From Mastigias papua (lineage: Eukaryota > Cnidaria > Scyphozoa > Rhizostomeae > Mastigiidae), in the NCBI GenBank assembly GCA_964019165.1, contig OZ025269.1, forward strand, positions 12,634,308-12,698,307: 64,000 bases of DNA, read 5' to 3'. The first letter of the stretch is position 1, and each line of letters starts with the position of its first letter. The position numbers and the translations under genes are program-made. Shown piece by piece: positions 1-21,166 of the stretch. The notes under the pieces are model-generated. The model had not been told where the DNA came from. It saw only the letters and a list, made by a program, of their open reading frames with translations, and did no database searches.

Positions 1-125
1 CGCTTAATGGTGTCACCGTTTGACAGTTTCACAAACTTCTATCCCCCTTTGGATAATTGATCTGGAAGACTGCAGTGTTGATATTACAAGAAAACATATT
101 AAAAGTGAGATTAACTCTTTTCTAG

Positions 126-7879
<7,754 letters not shown>

Positions 7880-8290
7880 TGGTAGCATGTCTGTAGAAAG
7901 AAGGTATCTAAGAAAATCAGATTATTTTACTTTTTTATAAATGTGAATTGTGGATAGGCCTTATGCTGGAAGGTTAGTTGTTGCCTAGATTGGTAAAGGC
8001 ATTGTCAGTTCAATTGTTGGTCATTGTTTCAAAATATCAATTCAACAAATTACGCCGGTATGCAGCCATGCTATTGTTGAGTTGTCATAGTCAAAGTACG
8101 TTTTATAGAAAGAAATATTTCATTTATATTTGTTAAATGTAATAATACTTCCTATTAGTTCTTTCATGATCCAGCTCCGACAGTATTACAGTTCACCCCT
8201 CTATGGTCATAACCTGGTCTTCAAAGAGAGACCTATAGTACTTTCTGTGATTCTAGCTTCAATTAACGAATCTCTGTTTATTGTTTTAGG

Positions 8291-9479
8291 TCTTAGTGCT
8301 AGTACTACCGAATATCCTTTGAATCGTCTTGATTTGTTCCAAAATTATGGTTACAATGAGTATATTAACGTAGCATCCAAATTAACAGATAAGTTGATGT
8401 TGTGGGCATGATTCCATGGTCAGAGCATCCCGTGTGTATTCAATACACTGTCCTAAGTATCTTTTGTTTGTTTCACTGACAGAGAACAAAACATTCCATG
8501 ATATGCGTTTGACTGAGTTTGCTGCAAAGGTACATTTAGGAAACTGGATTTATGAGCAAACATCACTTTATATGCATGAAAAAGTTTGCGCTTGTTTTAT
8601 ATCTTTGATTTCTAATTTGTGCGCGTATCTGTTGCTGATATAGAGCTAAGACTCAAGCCTCCATTAAAAGAAGTGTGTGAATTTCTACCATAACTTTGCT
8701 TAAAAATAACCTTTTTCTGGCATAGGCCGCTTTTCCTAATACACCCATATTAAATAGTGATCTGTTTACTCTTTCTAAAAGTAGTTGGAATTACTTTTGT
8801 TTGTAAACATAGGGAAGATGGATCCTATGCGAGGGGGCAATTCTTATATCAAGAGAGCAATGCATTTTTATAACTTTCACTACTTATTGTGTTCTTTTGA
8901 GTAGAATTTAGATACAGTGTGAAAATTTAGCAAATCGTTATGCATTTATAATGACAGTTTTTTATATTTCTCTATTTATTTCCTTGTGGATTCTTTTGAC
9001 TTATTATTCTACCGCTTAAAGTTTCCCCTCTTCAATTTTATTCCCTCACTTAAGAATTGCTTATTCCTGTGTAACTTTGAGAAAGAAATTATCGAATACA
9101 GTGCCTCATATTTATTTCTGCAGGTATTACTGTTAAAGAAAATTTTAGAAACTATTACAAGTCATATTTTGATTGCTCCTTTCGTTATCATCTTTCCGAT
9201 TGCTCGAATACGATACGGAACACAAACGATGCTAAAGCTGCAAGTTTGATAAGACAAAAAGTAAGCCGTTTACATAGGATGATAACAATTGACAACCTGT
9301 TTTCAAGGGATATAGCTAGAGCCAAGGATAATGCTTGTCAAATAGCTTATTTAGGGATGACGCTTGCCCATAGTATGTACAGAGTTTACCAAAGTTTAGC
9401 TAAGAGGCGGAGCAAGCTAGAATTCGATTTTAAAAAATTCAGCATTATAATCATGCCTTTGTTCCCTTTTGCCCACTAA
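8291..9479 (+). other. Unassigned region with exon-like segments downstream of LYST
   Basis: Two segments look exon-like. One starts after TTTTAG at 8291 and reads on to a TGA near 8411 (with ASTTEYPLNRLDLFQNYGY). The other starts after TTTCTGCAG at about 9124 and stays open to a TAA at 9477 (with SLIRQKVSRLHRMITIDNLF and ARAKDNACQIAYLGMTLAHS). A third short block at 8485-8529 has AG before it and GT after it. I could not join the three in one phase and do not recognise a family. They may be exons of an unknown + strand gene, transposon remnants, or chance. Confidence 0.2.
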
Positions 9480-10868
9480 ATTGCACTCTTGTTTCCCTGC
9501 GTATTGCCAATGCTAGCAGAACCAATTCTAAGCAAATCTATTCAAGGATCACATTTTGAAGAAGGAGTTCTTGAATTAGGAAAATCAGCTCACATGAAGT
9601 AACTGGCAAAAGTCTCTACAACAACCACCGAAATGCGCATTTTATTTATTTAGCATTAGTAGCATTTCAATAACAAAATGAAGGCTTAGTTGTCTTTGTG
9701 CCATACGAAAGCGAGTGAACTTGTTTCTGTTTTGGGAGGGGTTCGGAGATTTTGCCTAATCACTTTAAAAGCAGTGATTGAGTGTGCCAAGGCATTTACC
9801 GAGCATTGTTTATCTCTACTGCACATTTATAGACAGCTCTTGCTACATTCCTGTTACGTATGCATTCTTCTCTCTATGATAGTTCAGTTTGATATTTGTA
9901 AAAACTCACCCAGTAAGACTGACCCCATGTGTAGAATGAATCAATAGATCTAGCTTAAGCATAGTGTAAACAAGGGATTCTTGTCTTCAGCGACAGCGAG
10001 CTTTGTCGCTGGCAACAATTGCTTGTGTGCAGAGTTGATTTGGCAGTGAATTTTCTCGTCACCGACATATTGTAAGATCTAGATGTTTTTATTGTGCTGC
10101 CGGCAACAGACAACAAATTCACCTGAGTGCGCTAGGCTTTTGGAAGCGCTAGTATAAGAAGTGGTCACGCTGTGTAGACAACGCGAGCAATTAGAAAGTG
10201 CTTATTTGTCTTGATTGGTAATGTTTTCGGCGTTTTCTCACCAATAGTAGTGCGTTGATGGGAATCAAAGCAGATTCATTTTGAGCGCGTATTGCATTAG
10301 AGATGTTTTGAAGATTTTGTGATGGTACTCTACAGAACCCCATCAACATTGATCGAAGTCAGTACTCTTAGGTTCCTAATAAACGGGAAGCCGGACATGC
10401 TTCTAAAGCTTAATGGACGGGTTTTTAATAAACGTGGCGGTCGGAATTATCTCTAAAATATAATGACAATTCAACTGTCTATTGTGCTTGTGACAAGCAT
10501 CAAAAGACATTCTTCTGGTGGAAGAAACATCAATTGGTTAAAGAAAAGGTTTCTTTCTTCAAGGAAAAACTTCAAAACCATTTTTCCTTCCTTGAAATTG
10601 GATAACATTGGTCTTTCAAACTCAGGTTCTATTGGAGGCAGTGGCGGCTGTAGCTTTAATCGAAGATTCGGCTATTGCATCTAAATCACACCAGTAGGAA
10701 GACGAAAGTAGCCTAGCAGACTGCAAAAAAATAGAACATAATATCCAACATTGAGCGAATTCAGGGGTTTAAAAAATGTGCCGATATCCACTCAGTGTTG
10801 CAAGCTGTCACTGCAAAGCATGGCCTAGCGAAAAGCGAGTGAGTGTGAAGCACAGGTACAGTATATAA
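9480..10868. other. Intergenic, nothing firm
   Basis: No coding region is supported. At about 10378-10440 the motif TAATAAACG occurs twice within 65 bp; a similar doubled AATAAACGGGG motif marks a MITE end at 35.75 kb, so this may be a remnant of a related DNA transposon. Confidence 0.3.
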
Positions 10869-12170
10869 TTGACTGTGGGACTCATAAGATTGTCATTAGG
10901 TGCAGAAATACCAGTCATGACGGATTTTGATCAAAAGCCTTATTACATGACAACAGCGACATGGACCACCTTGAGTTCCGATTCTGATTCGTATCCGGAT
11001 TCATTTGGAGAGCGAAGCAGGAAAAGTACAAGCGCAGAAAAAACAACTGCAGCAATTGAAAAGGTAAAGAAGTAAAAGAAAGGCGTGTTGGACTCCTCAC
11101 AACGACAGGACAAAGAACCCACACAAAAGTAAGAACACAACTCGAAGCATAGGGAAAGAAATCATTTAGTAATGATAATAGTTGGCGACTCCCAGGTTAA
11201 TTGCTTAGATGCTTAGAAACTTTGTAACAACAAAAGAAAAGTCAAAATGAAGACAAAAGGTGGCACTAAAGTAAGAGATATTGTGGAAAGAGTGGACACA
11301 TGTAATAGAAACGTCATAATTGTTGACGCGGGAACCTGTGACATTACAACGACGACACCTGAGGAACTTAGAGTTGAAATAATCACCTCATTGAAAGCCA
11401 CAAAAGTAAAGAATCACCAGTCACAAGTAGCATTCTCAAGTATTCTATGAGAAAAGGACAGCGAGTTGCTAAGCGCAAAGCTTAACAAGGTGAATTAATT
11501 GCTGAATGAAGAGCTTTAATTTAATGGAATTAACTACAATTAAAGTGATAACATATTATTCAGTAACATTGCCGATAACTAGCAGGTAACTTTTCAAATT
11601 ATCTTCGATACTGCTAGGAGTTAATGTGAGTATTAGAACCAATTGGTAGATAAGAACCAAGGGTAGATAAGAAGACACACATCAAACAATAAGTTACTGG
11701 CGAAATGAGACGAGAATGTCTAAAAGTGGTATTTGTCAAGCCCCTTGAAAAGATCGAACTACCTCTCTGTTTGATTATCAAATGAAATAATCGCGTCTGA
11801 GAATTGCACTGTATAAAATAGTTTCTTTCAGGAAATCTAAAAATGAACCGGAAACTTTAATAAACGAGTGAAACCTTGATGTTATGGGCTTAAATGATAG
11901 AAGGCGTGAGCAAACCATCCCAAATTCGATATTTAACATTCTAGATTATAAAACCTATCGAGAGGATAGGAATGTTGGATGTAGGGGTGGCAGTATATAG
12001 GTACGTAAGGGAAAATAGACCTCGCTCTCAGAGACTTGAGATTAATAATTCGGACTTGAAATTACTGGCAATGAGGTAATGCTAGACAAATGCGAAAAGT
12101 TTCCCATTCTTTGCTAGGTCGGAAAAGAATTGAAAAATTAATAAGCGCCCTTTCCGCTCACAACAGTAAT
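10869..12170 (+). mobile_element. Decayed LINE: ORF1 with SGNH-hydrolase-like domain, then endonuclease remnant
   Basis: From 11175 the frame reads IIVGDSQVNCLD, then GGTKVRDIVERVDTC, NVIIVDAGTCDI and EELRVEIITSLKATK. This spacing is that of the GDSL/SGNH esterase-like domain found in ORF1 of CR1-like LINEs: GDS block I, then a degenerate VHVGTND-like block. Ser-rich low-complexity sequence precedes it (10917-11073). After many stops, 11890-12080 translates to pieces of an APE-type endonuclease (ILDYKTYREDRN, a GG block, YVRENRPRSQRLEINNSDLK), as in LINE ORF2. Multiple stops and frameshifts separate the parts, so the element is dead. The reverse transcriptase is missing downstream. Confidence 0.6.
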
Positions 12171-12550
12171 GATTCATCTAGTTTTTAAAGTAAGGGAGGA
12201 AAATGCTAGCGCCTCGTATCATATTTGCAGAATGCGGTTAGAAAGGTATCGTATTCTGCAAACAGGGTTGCCCGTTTACTTACCAATTTTCGATTCTCTC
12301 TATATGTTGAGACTTTTTGCAAGGGACCATTTGTGGGATTAGAATCGCAACGGTCCAAGGTAAAAAGAATACTATCTCCCTTCTGACTTAAAATCAAATT
12401 GCAAATATGTTTTCTTCTCAAACTATAAGGTAAGCTACTATTCCCTCTGTACACAGTAATCATAAAGCCTGCTTCAAGCTTATACGCTACTACATCAAAG
12501 ATCCATATGAACTTCAAATAATATCTAGCAGCCCTTATTATTTATACATT

Positions 12551-12928
12551 TAGGCCTCGTTTACACAGGAACGGCTCCAAATGGAACCTTACCCAAAAAG
12601 ATACGGATAAGCTTTGCGTTTACACGGGAAGTGATGAAACGGTTCTAAACAGAAATGCTAGCAGTACCCAGACGGGTCCAAATAGAAAGTAGGTCCCGTT
12701 TGGGACCGTACTCAAAAATTCTTGTGTAAACACCCAGAGCGGTTCTCGTCAGGTATGCCCAGAAATGAGGCAGTGCGAGATCATTTATAGGCTATAAATG
12801 TGGAGCCACCCTTCCGTGAATGCGTGGAAAGAAATGGTTCTGCACAGTTCCAAAACATCGTGTAAACGGGAAGCCTATCTTTACCTCTGCGGCACGGTTC
12901 TATCTAGCATCGTATAAACACAGCCTTA
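12551..12928. mobile_element. MITE-like DNA transposon with GTTTACAC termini
   Basis: The left end TAGGCCTCGTTTACAC and the right end, read in reverse complement as TAAGGCTGTGTTTATAC, form imperfect terminal inverted repeats about 378 bp apart. The interior repeats GTTTACACGGGA and GTGTAAAC motifs in both orientations (12619, 12724, 12862), as is common in subterminal regions of cut-and-paste transposons. There is no open reading frame inside, so it is non-autonomous. Confidence 0.6.
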
Positions 12929-15900
12929 GAGACCACGGAACTTGACTCAGGAGTAGCTCTCGAGGTTGTAAAAAGGCCTTGAAGCTGCAGTCTTCCACTC
13001 TTACCAATTGTATTACGCATATTGGCACTCTCTAAATGCAAGTCTGCCAAGTAAAGAGAGAGAATAAATTACTAAATCCACTCGTATCAAAACTGGCTCC
13101 TCTTTTCAATCAGTTTCTAATCAAGCCTTCCGTATGTACTAGGGGATGAGATTAATGGGTTCTGACATCAACAAACCTATGTGTAATAAGTTTGTAATCA
13201 GAGTCATTGTAACATGATAAGATTCACCTGGGCAACTTTGTACACTAATCGTCCTATGTATCTTAGTTTCCTGTGGCATATTTAACATGTCCCCCTGTTT
13301 CATGCAAGTCTCTGGCCTGAGACTCGGTTGTATATCAACAAGTAAAGAAGAGGATAATAAACAAATTTCTAACAGGGAAGGGGAGGTTGAAAATAAGAAG
13401 AATCGCCAAATTTTCAAGGGTGATGGGAAAACACATCAAAATTCCTAAAGAAGATAAGAAAAGTCACTAGATTTTTAAAGAAGACATTGGATCTATGCCC
13501 CTGCTCTATACCCATTATATTTGCCAGTTGCTTTTAATCGGAATCTTGCGTGGCTTCCTGCGCAGTTTCTAGGTATTTACTGTGGAGGCGTATTCTCTTC
13601 CTGAAAAGAAAACAAATTTTTCCTAGTAATATCAGAATCTACCCTTGCTTCAGATTTAATTTATTTCTTATCATGCACCTATTGCAACATATTTTCCACA
13701 ACATCAAACTTGCTGCACTGGTTTGATACAGCACGGGGCTTGTCTCGTTCTCATATTTAGATGTCAAGTGATGTCAAGCCCACAATGTTCGCGTGACCGG
13801 CCGGTATACCACGCAGACAGAATAGAATGTGGATATTAATTGACACTGGATGAAACAAACCGCTGGCTGCAAACATTGCTTGTAGGTCACGGAATCACGC
13901 AATATCTATCGTATTGTGTTCAGTTACAATTATAAATGTGGAGCTGACGAACAAGTTCTGGCTAATGCGATGCAGGAATTGCTAGCTGATACTTTACTTG
14001 TTGGTAAACATGTTTTTACTTCATCTATTCATTCCGAAATTGTTTATACAATGTGTTAAATAAAGTAGTTTCCTAATCGTTGAACAGGACTCTCGTTACC
14101 TCAATATTTCATTAAAGAGAAGCTGGTACACAGAGTTCCCAAAGCAATAAGATCAATATTTCTGCATCATATGAAGGAGCTTTTGCATTAGCGGGTAGCC
14201 CTACACTCTTTCATGGGAAGATATCTTATCAGAAAATTAACATTACAGAATGTGACAAGTTAGGAAGCATTTAATCGAGACAGAGATAATGGTCGTCCTT
14301 GGAAACAATTGAAATTGTTTCAACAAATTTTAGGCTCTGTTATTCCATATTTGCAATTAATATTTATAGAATTTCTCAATGTTTTCCATGATTATTCTGG
14401 TTTGTATTTCTTGATACACTTATTTCTCACATGCACAATGTTTTTATAGAATACCTAATTTTCACTGAGCCTCAATATTCTTAAAATATTTTTTATTTGA
14501 GCCTATCAATATATTCAATTTATTGTTAAATTTGAGCTATTTTAGGCATCAATGCTTGTAAAGACTACACTGTATGCATGTAAGGCTCACTGATAAAACT
14601 GAAAACATGTACAGGATTTCTAAACCAGCAATAACTTTGCTTCCTGCGCAAACTTCACTGTTGACTGAATATTCCTGCGCAACCTTCACTAACTATGTTA
14701 AGTACGTGTGAATGCTATTTTTTTCACGTTGAAAATTAAAAGCTCTATTTGAACCAATAAACACCTATCGGTATGCTGATTTTGTCTCATTTTTTAGAAC
14801 CCAATGGAAAATAGAAAAGTAATATTTTTGAAATCTTTCGTTAATAAACAGCAAGCTATTGTGTTTTATGGTGAAATAGTGAAAAGTAGCATTCAGTTAA
14901 TTATCTGCTAAGCATACGAGAGCACGAGACTATGATATGATTAGTTCTGTGTGTTAACTTTAATGTGTAGCACAATTTCTTTGAATCCGGCTTTCACTGT
15001 CCGTCTCTACTAATGTTTATCATCAAAACTACCACGAAGATTATGCTTCTAGGGTGTGTGACATAGGAATTTGCCGAAGAATTGGAACGGTATCCAAAAG
15101 CATGGCATGGGTTCTGATAGCTCAGCCGACACTCTTGAATACCCTTTTAGTATTGCCGTCAGCATGTTGCAAACCTATTGGAGATACCTGTGAATGTTGC
15201 AATATATGCTGACGTGCCAAGTTACTTAATGAAATATCATAGGATTTGCCGATAAAAAGGAAACCTTACCTGAACAATTGGTTATCCAAAGGGTTTGACA
15301 ACCTTCCTTTCCTCCACTCGTTACAGGCCTGATCACAATTAGTCAATCTTATCATCTGATATTAAATACAGGAACCTCATGTAGTCTGTATCAACAAAGA
15401 TTTAGCAAAGATGATATGAATCAAATTATTTCAAGTCTGTGATTTTGTAACTCTTTACAAATCGAAAGTCAGGTGGTGGCTTTTAGAAAGATGTCTTTAC
15501 TCAAAATTAATTATTTGAGTAGATAATTGGCAATAAATGGATATTGTCCAATATCAACAGACATTGAAAACTAAGCAACTTCCCCTGATCTCGATGACAG
15601 CATTTGTTATTGTGTTTACATACATTGGCTTATTGTAAGTGAATAGTAAATTAAATTGACTGGGCTCAGACTTCAGCTTGAGAATAATGTTAGGATGAGA
15701 TCCACAAGTCGCTCATGAAAGTTATTAACCCTGACAGTAACTATTATTAGAGGTACATTCCTGTTAACAATTCATCTTTATCAAATATACCCTCCTCATT
15801 AAAAGAAGCTAACATGATTTTATTTGTTCTCAAAAAGCGAAGTAAGTTTTAGTGCTGATCCTTTAACTGATGTGCAATCCTTTTTCAACGACTTCATGGC

Positions 15901-16290
15901 AACACTTTGCTTTAGGGAGAGATGAAAAAAACATTGAAACATTTGCGCTTTAATTTTGCCTAGCTAACAAAGCAAAATTGGGTTAAAACAATTACTCCCA
16001 TATCTTTTATGTTGCTACTGAGAAAAATTCATTTGCAGTTTATTCTTAGATGACTTGGATTAGTTTGTTAAGGAATATTTAGCCACTTTGGGAATGTTAT
16101 GCAGCTGTTAGATTAGAGAAGATAGTACATGACTGAATGAAAATGACATGACATATTCCGGCTCTTAATATGTTAACTTAACAGATGTAGTTGAAGTTAA
16201 TTGAAGTTATTTAGATGACTGGGTCTTGAATGCTGACTTACAGTGTGTTAACTCGTATACGAGCTTGTTTCATAAGATATTAGGTCATAA
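12929..16290. other. Intergenic, nothing recognised apart from a short duplication
   Basis: No coding region is supported. A short imperfect tandem duplication of ATTCCTGCGCAA-CTTCACT lies at 14638-14690. A related pair of short stretches (ATAGGA(A)TTTGCCGA) lies at 15064 and 15240. Confidence 0.4.
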
Positions 16291-16294
16291 GACA

Positions 16295-16640
16295 GCAGTA
16301 CTCAACTACTCAAAAAGTTAAGAAAGTTCAGTATTGGATGTTTGAGATCCAAGACAATGGACAAGTTCATGCGCACTTGCATTTCCAATGTTCACCCAAG
16401 TCTATTGTCTGTTGTCTTTAATTTGCATAGATTTCCTGTGATAATTTAAGTACATGTACTTCTACTATTCCAGTGTTATACTTGCGCAGTGTATGTCATT
16501 CTGAGAAACACTACAATATTATAAGAACTCAAATATTCTTCGTATGACAATCTCAAGAAAGTTTTAACACTTAAATCAAGAAAAGGAGAAGAAAGTTTCA
16601 ATGCCGGATGATAAAAGTCTTTCTATAACAAATGTGTAAT
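16295..16640 (+). repeat. Dispersed repeat, copy 1 of 2
   Basis: This stretch and 20245-20560 share a series of blocks in the same order: AAGAAAG.TCAGTATTGGAT, TTTGCATAGATT.CCTGT, and an end block GAAAGTTTCA..GC.GGA.GA followed by AAAAG.CTTTCT. Similarity is broken by small indels. No reading frame or tRNA-like head was seen, and the class is unknown. Confidence 0.5.
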
Positions 16641-17095
16641 TGTATATAATGCTATTGGCTGGTTCTTTCTTGCTACTTCTTATGCCATCCTCTTCGCTTT
16701 TCTGCCGCAATTTTGCCAATTTTGGTGCTTGATACTCCTGGGAGCTACATTTTTACAATAAAGCAGTCATTTTCTGTAATAATAGTCAGACAGTCGTATA
16801 ATCTTAGCTATATTAGAAATTCTATTGGTCAACAGACATTCTGTTTCCTGGGCATATGTGCATGTGTCTCTCTCAATACATACAGCTTCTCAGTCACATA
16901 AATCTAGTATTCCTTATGCTTAATAGAGTGTTGGATCTATGTGAATAAGATAGTCCAATAGTAAATTTTATACTTGTACTAAAATGTATAATATCGCTGT
17001 CATTCGCTTCATTATGGTTATTATACAGTATATATTTAGTACTCATGCAGTACTTTTGCTTGTCATATTTTACAATCTACAATTAGGATCTTCTA

Positions 17096-17310
17096 TTAAG
17101 TTCTTCGAGAAAGCATAGCCGCCAAACGTTTGAGAGCCCTGTCAGGTCTATTTTCACCCTACCTAACTGACCAATCATCACGCAAAATTGGTCTAGTCTT
17201 AGCATGTGTGGTCAGAACCCTGCATGATGATTGGTCAATTAGGTTGGGAGAAAATAGACCTGACAAGGCTCTCAAACATTTGGTGACTGTGCTCTTCGAA
17301 AATTAAACTT
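17096..17310. mobile_element. Foldback (long inverted repeat) element
   Basis: The left arm (about 17096-17190) and right arm (about 17215-17310) are inverted copies over roughly 90 bp. The shared core includes GTTTGAGAGCC.TGTCAGG, TCTATTTTC.CCC.ACCTAA and TGACCAATCATCA. About 25-30 bp separate the arms. There is no coding capacity. This is a typical non-autonomous foldback or MITE structure that would form a long hairpin. Confidence 0.75.
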
Positions 17311-20244
17311 AATGCCCGAAGTCACAGTTTAAGGAAGAAGAGTCATATTTTCAGTTGGCTATTTGCAAATAATATTGTGGCAATAGATGCTAATTGAAGC
17401 TAAATGGTTCCAATACAAGATAAAAATCGGGGTAAAATAGGAAGAGTTATAAAAAGCCTAAACGAAGGACAACAACTTTACTTAGTCTGCAGTTTCATTA
17501 GCTGCCTATTCATAATTTTATCATTTTCCGAGTTTTTTCGGCGATGTGCAGTTCTTTATTAGATAGGTAGTCGTCGCCAAAAGGTATTGCAAGTGTGTAT
17601 TATATTATTGAGTCATAATCCTTTGATACAGCTTCGGGTTTCTAAAGATAGGCACTGTTTTGCAATTCGTACTCTTACAACCTGCAGATTCTAATAGGGA
17701 ATCATTGTTTCTTACTGCAACCTGTCACTTTCCACGCTCCAAGAGGAATTAGAACTACAACTGTTACCTGCTCAAATATGTGTGACCACGACGTCTCTTC
17801 AAGACGCTAAATGCCAACTGCACCTTAGATATAATTTCCACTATTTTGTGACAGTTTAATGTATGTGGGGAATCTTACGCACATCATGTCATTTTACTAG
17901 CATGGTAATAACTGCTATCATCATTATTTGACATATTAACAGTACAGCACCTTGACAGATATGATTGAGGTACATTAAAAAATATGTTTGCGGCTGAGCA
18001 AATCTCTTTCAAATTTCAAATCGAATTGCGAAATTGCAAAGCATATTTCTTTTTGGTGAAGTGCGAAAAGCAGCATTTGCCTTGTTGTAAGTAAATCTCC
18101 CAGCAGTCATGTTCTTCGTCTTAAATATCACCTTGAATTATTATCAAGAACTGAAGAATACATCCAAAGAAACAGCCTCTTAAAGAAGCTCAATTTAATC
18201 TAAGATTGTATATATCATTAGAAGATCATTAGCTGTATTACTTTAGCATAGGAAAGTTACAGATGGTTTTGCATAACGAGGAACTCCATTCAGCAAAGAA
18301 GATAATGCACTCCATGTTTGCCCCTGCATCTAAGAAGGTTTTACTGCTGTCACGTTCTTCCGTAGGTTATTAGGCCGGTTAACCTCTCTGTAACCTTGAC
18401 TGCATTTTCTATACAGGTTATTTGCGAACGACAGCTAGCATGTTGGTTATAAGCGAATTCGCGGATCATAGACTATGAGAGGGCTTGCATGTGAATCTAC
18501 GCTCCGTGCGACTTTCTCACGCGACGGCAATCTCACGCGACGGTAGCCAAACACGAGAGGTGCAAGACCAGACCATTCTAGAATATTTCACTACAATAGG
18601 CTAATAGTATTTGTTTAAAGCTATGCAGTTGTGCACGACTTGCTGTTAAATAAAAACGCTCTTCACAAGCAAGAAAGATTTAGGAACAGGAAGGAATTCC
18701 ATTCGGACTAATCCTTGTTTGAAATTTGGTAGGAGCTTCAATATATTCTTTGAATGTCTGAGTATTCTACAGCGAAAGAGAGCACCCTAAGATGTCCAAC
18801 TCAATCCGAGGGTTTGGTCATAGGTGTTTCCTACACTCCAATACTTTGATTATGCAAAATCTCCAACTGTTTATTGTTCTTAGTTTCTTTGAATTCTATA
18901 CCCAGAGCTTGAGTTCAACTTGAAATTATCTGTGAAGTATCTGATCTTTCAATATTCTAAATAACTTATAATCCATGAATGTAGTAATTTCATACACATA
19001 TGTACTTGCAGGGCATTAGGGCAAATTCAAGAAACTTTCAGATCTGCCAAAAGGTGGAAGACAAAGGTAAATTATTTCTTCAATTTCATCAGTAAGAAAT
19101 GCTTTATTGTACTTACAAGAAGGAAACTTGCTAGCAGAGGAAGAATTTATCATATAGGCTGAAAGTGAATTATTTTTACTACTACTTACTTGGATTTTGC
19201 TACTTTACTTACATGTCTTGTTTATGTTACTATTTATATCCGATCTTAAATCATGGTATTTGCTTCTATACTCTTTCTTTATGCTATAAAGCCCTCGCAC
19301 TTCACATAATACTGTGAATGATGGCTCTGCTCTGGCTAGAGTTGAAATGTTCAAATCATGAAGTCAAGTCGCCTTTTAAGTCACCGTTCAGACTCTTATG
19401 TTTATCACCATTTACCGTTGCCGTTGTGTTCCCTACTTAAGTCCTTTAGCTACACTGTAAGGTATATTGCCATGAAATACTGAATATCAGGATGCCTCTA
19501 TTTGTCGTCGTCTCAACCTTAATTGTTATCGCTAACTTCTACAACTTCTGCAAGTAACAATTTACTTTTGGTTTTATCCAGTCCTGGCCCTGAAAAGCTT
19601 GAAGAAGGAAGGTTTCAAGGGCATTTAAGCCTATTGTAAAATAAGTCTTCCTTGCTTGCTGTTGGCATGTGATCATTTAAAGAGAAATTTTTCCGTTGTT
19701 AATTTTTGGACTAATCCTCATTTAAACCTATAAGTAGAAATTGTTCTTGTGTAAAGCAAAAGCGGAATTGGAGAAACAGTTTGTGTTGTAATGATTAGCC
19801 TATTGAACATCCAAGAACCAAACACTAAGATACCTCGAAGCATGGATGAATTTTCTATATTTACAATTGGCTCAAATTGAGAAGCTTTTATAGAACAAAT
19901 CTAGACAGTTGTTGCCCCACCATTAGGTAATTTGAAATTGGCAAGGGTAGGTTAGAATCCTAGCTTTAATAAAAGGACAATAAGCAATGTTGCATCTTTT
20001 GGTGTTTCACCTTAACGAATAAGGAAATAACGTCGAAGTTGATGAGCATTAACACTGATTTAAAGCCAAAAGATAACTGCTATTTTCAACTCTCACGCTT
20101 TTTTGAAGATCGACTTATGCGTTAGAAAGAATTTTTGTAAGAAAAAATGTGACTGTGATACTCTTTAACTGAAAAACCAAGAGCAGTATATCTAAGTTTT
20201 GTTTATCCTAATGAGAGGACATTACACGTGTTGTTTACCTGATT
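17311..20244. other. Intergenic, no genes recognised
   Basis: No coding region is supported. A locally GC-rich patch at 18475-18560 contains the direct repeat TCTCACGCGACGG twice (18513 and 18530), which stands out against the AT-rich surroundings. The rest has no structure I can name. Confidence 0.4.
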
Positions 20245-20560
20245 GCTCAAAATCTTAAGAAAGATCAGTACTGGATTTCTGAAACCTAAGAAACTTGACG
20301 AGTTAATACACACTTGGGATGCTAATATTCATGCAAGCCTTCGATCTCCTTGGCTATTGCTAAATTTGCATAGATTCTCTGTCAAAAGCAACTGTCTCTT
20401 TCAGTGATATCTTTGTGTATTGCTTGTCTTTCTACATTACATTCTTGCTAAGAAAACCATAAAAAAGGATCAATATGAAACTCATGAAAAACTAAGGAAG
20501 TTTCAGTATTGGACGACAAAAGCTTTCTTATAAAAAGGAGATATGTATCACCACAAAAGA
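20245..20560 (+). repeat. Dispersed repeat, copy 2 of 2
   Basis: This matches 16295-16640 in block order and orientation, including AAATTTGCATAGATTCTCTG at about 20365 and GTTTCAGTATTGGACGACAA at about 20500. It is a member of an unclassified interspersed family about 320-345 bp long. Confidence 0.5.
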
Positions 20561-21166
20561 AGCTGTCTCCCTTCTCCATCTCCCTCTATTTGGCCTATCC
20601 AAACGATAGTGAATGAATGAATGGATCTATGTATGATATTCCTGAGCCAAAACAACCCTATATTCAGCCATGGATAGTCTGTTTTCATAGAGATTCATCA
20701 GATTACTGCAGTTATGTTAATCATCTGAAAACTGATGGATTTGAAATTCGCAAAGGATGCTTGTAGAGAAGATTACAATGTTTCATGATGAAATATGCTG
20801 TCACGTTCTGTTTAGTGTCAAGTGTATTATCCTTTGACCACCGTATGGAATTTCAACAGCTACAGGTTAGCACGAATCTGAACACGCATTCACAATGTAT
20901 TTCGTGACTGCATATTCAAGGGGGTTTACTGATAACCCGCGGAAGCATGGCTGAACATCGCATAGATAATTACCAGTGATTACAGTTATCCAAAGCCTTT
21001 TCGTTACAGTTGCGCAGAGTCAAGTTAGAAGTTCATATTCCTCTATGCATCCGCTTCAATGCAATGTTATCTCCTTATCCATTTTGCAAAGTGCTAAAAA
21101 CTGCTAAAAATGCATGGAAACTGCTTCATTCATTATTGCCATTTTACAAAGGTCAAGTACAAGAAC

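Noticed and set aside
17096..17310. CRISPR-like or tandem repeat
   Set aside because: The similarity is one inverted pair, not a regularly spaced direct-repeat array, and the DNA is from an animal.
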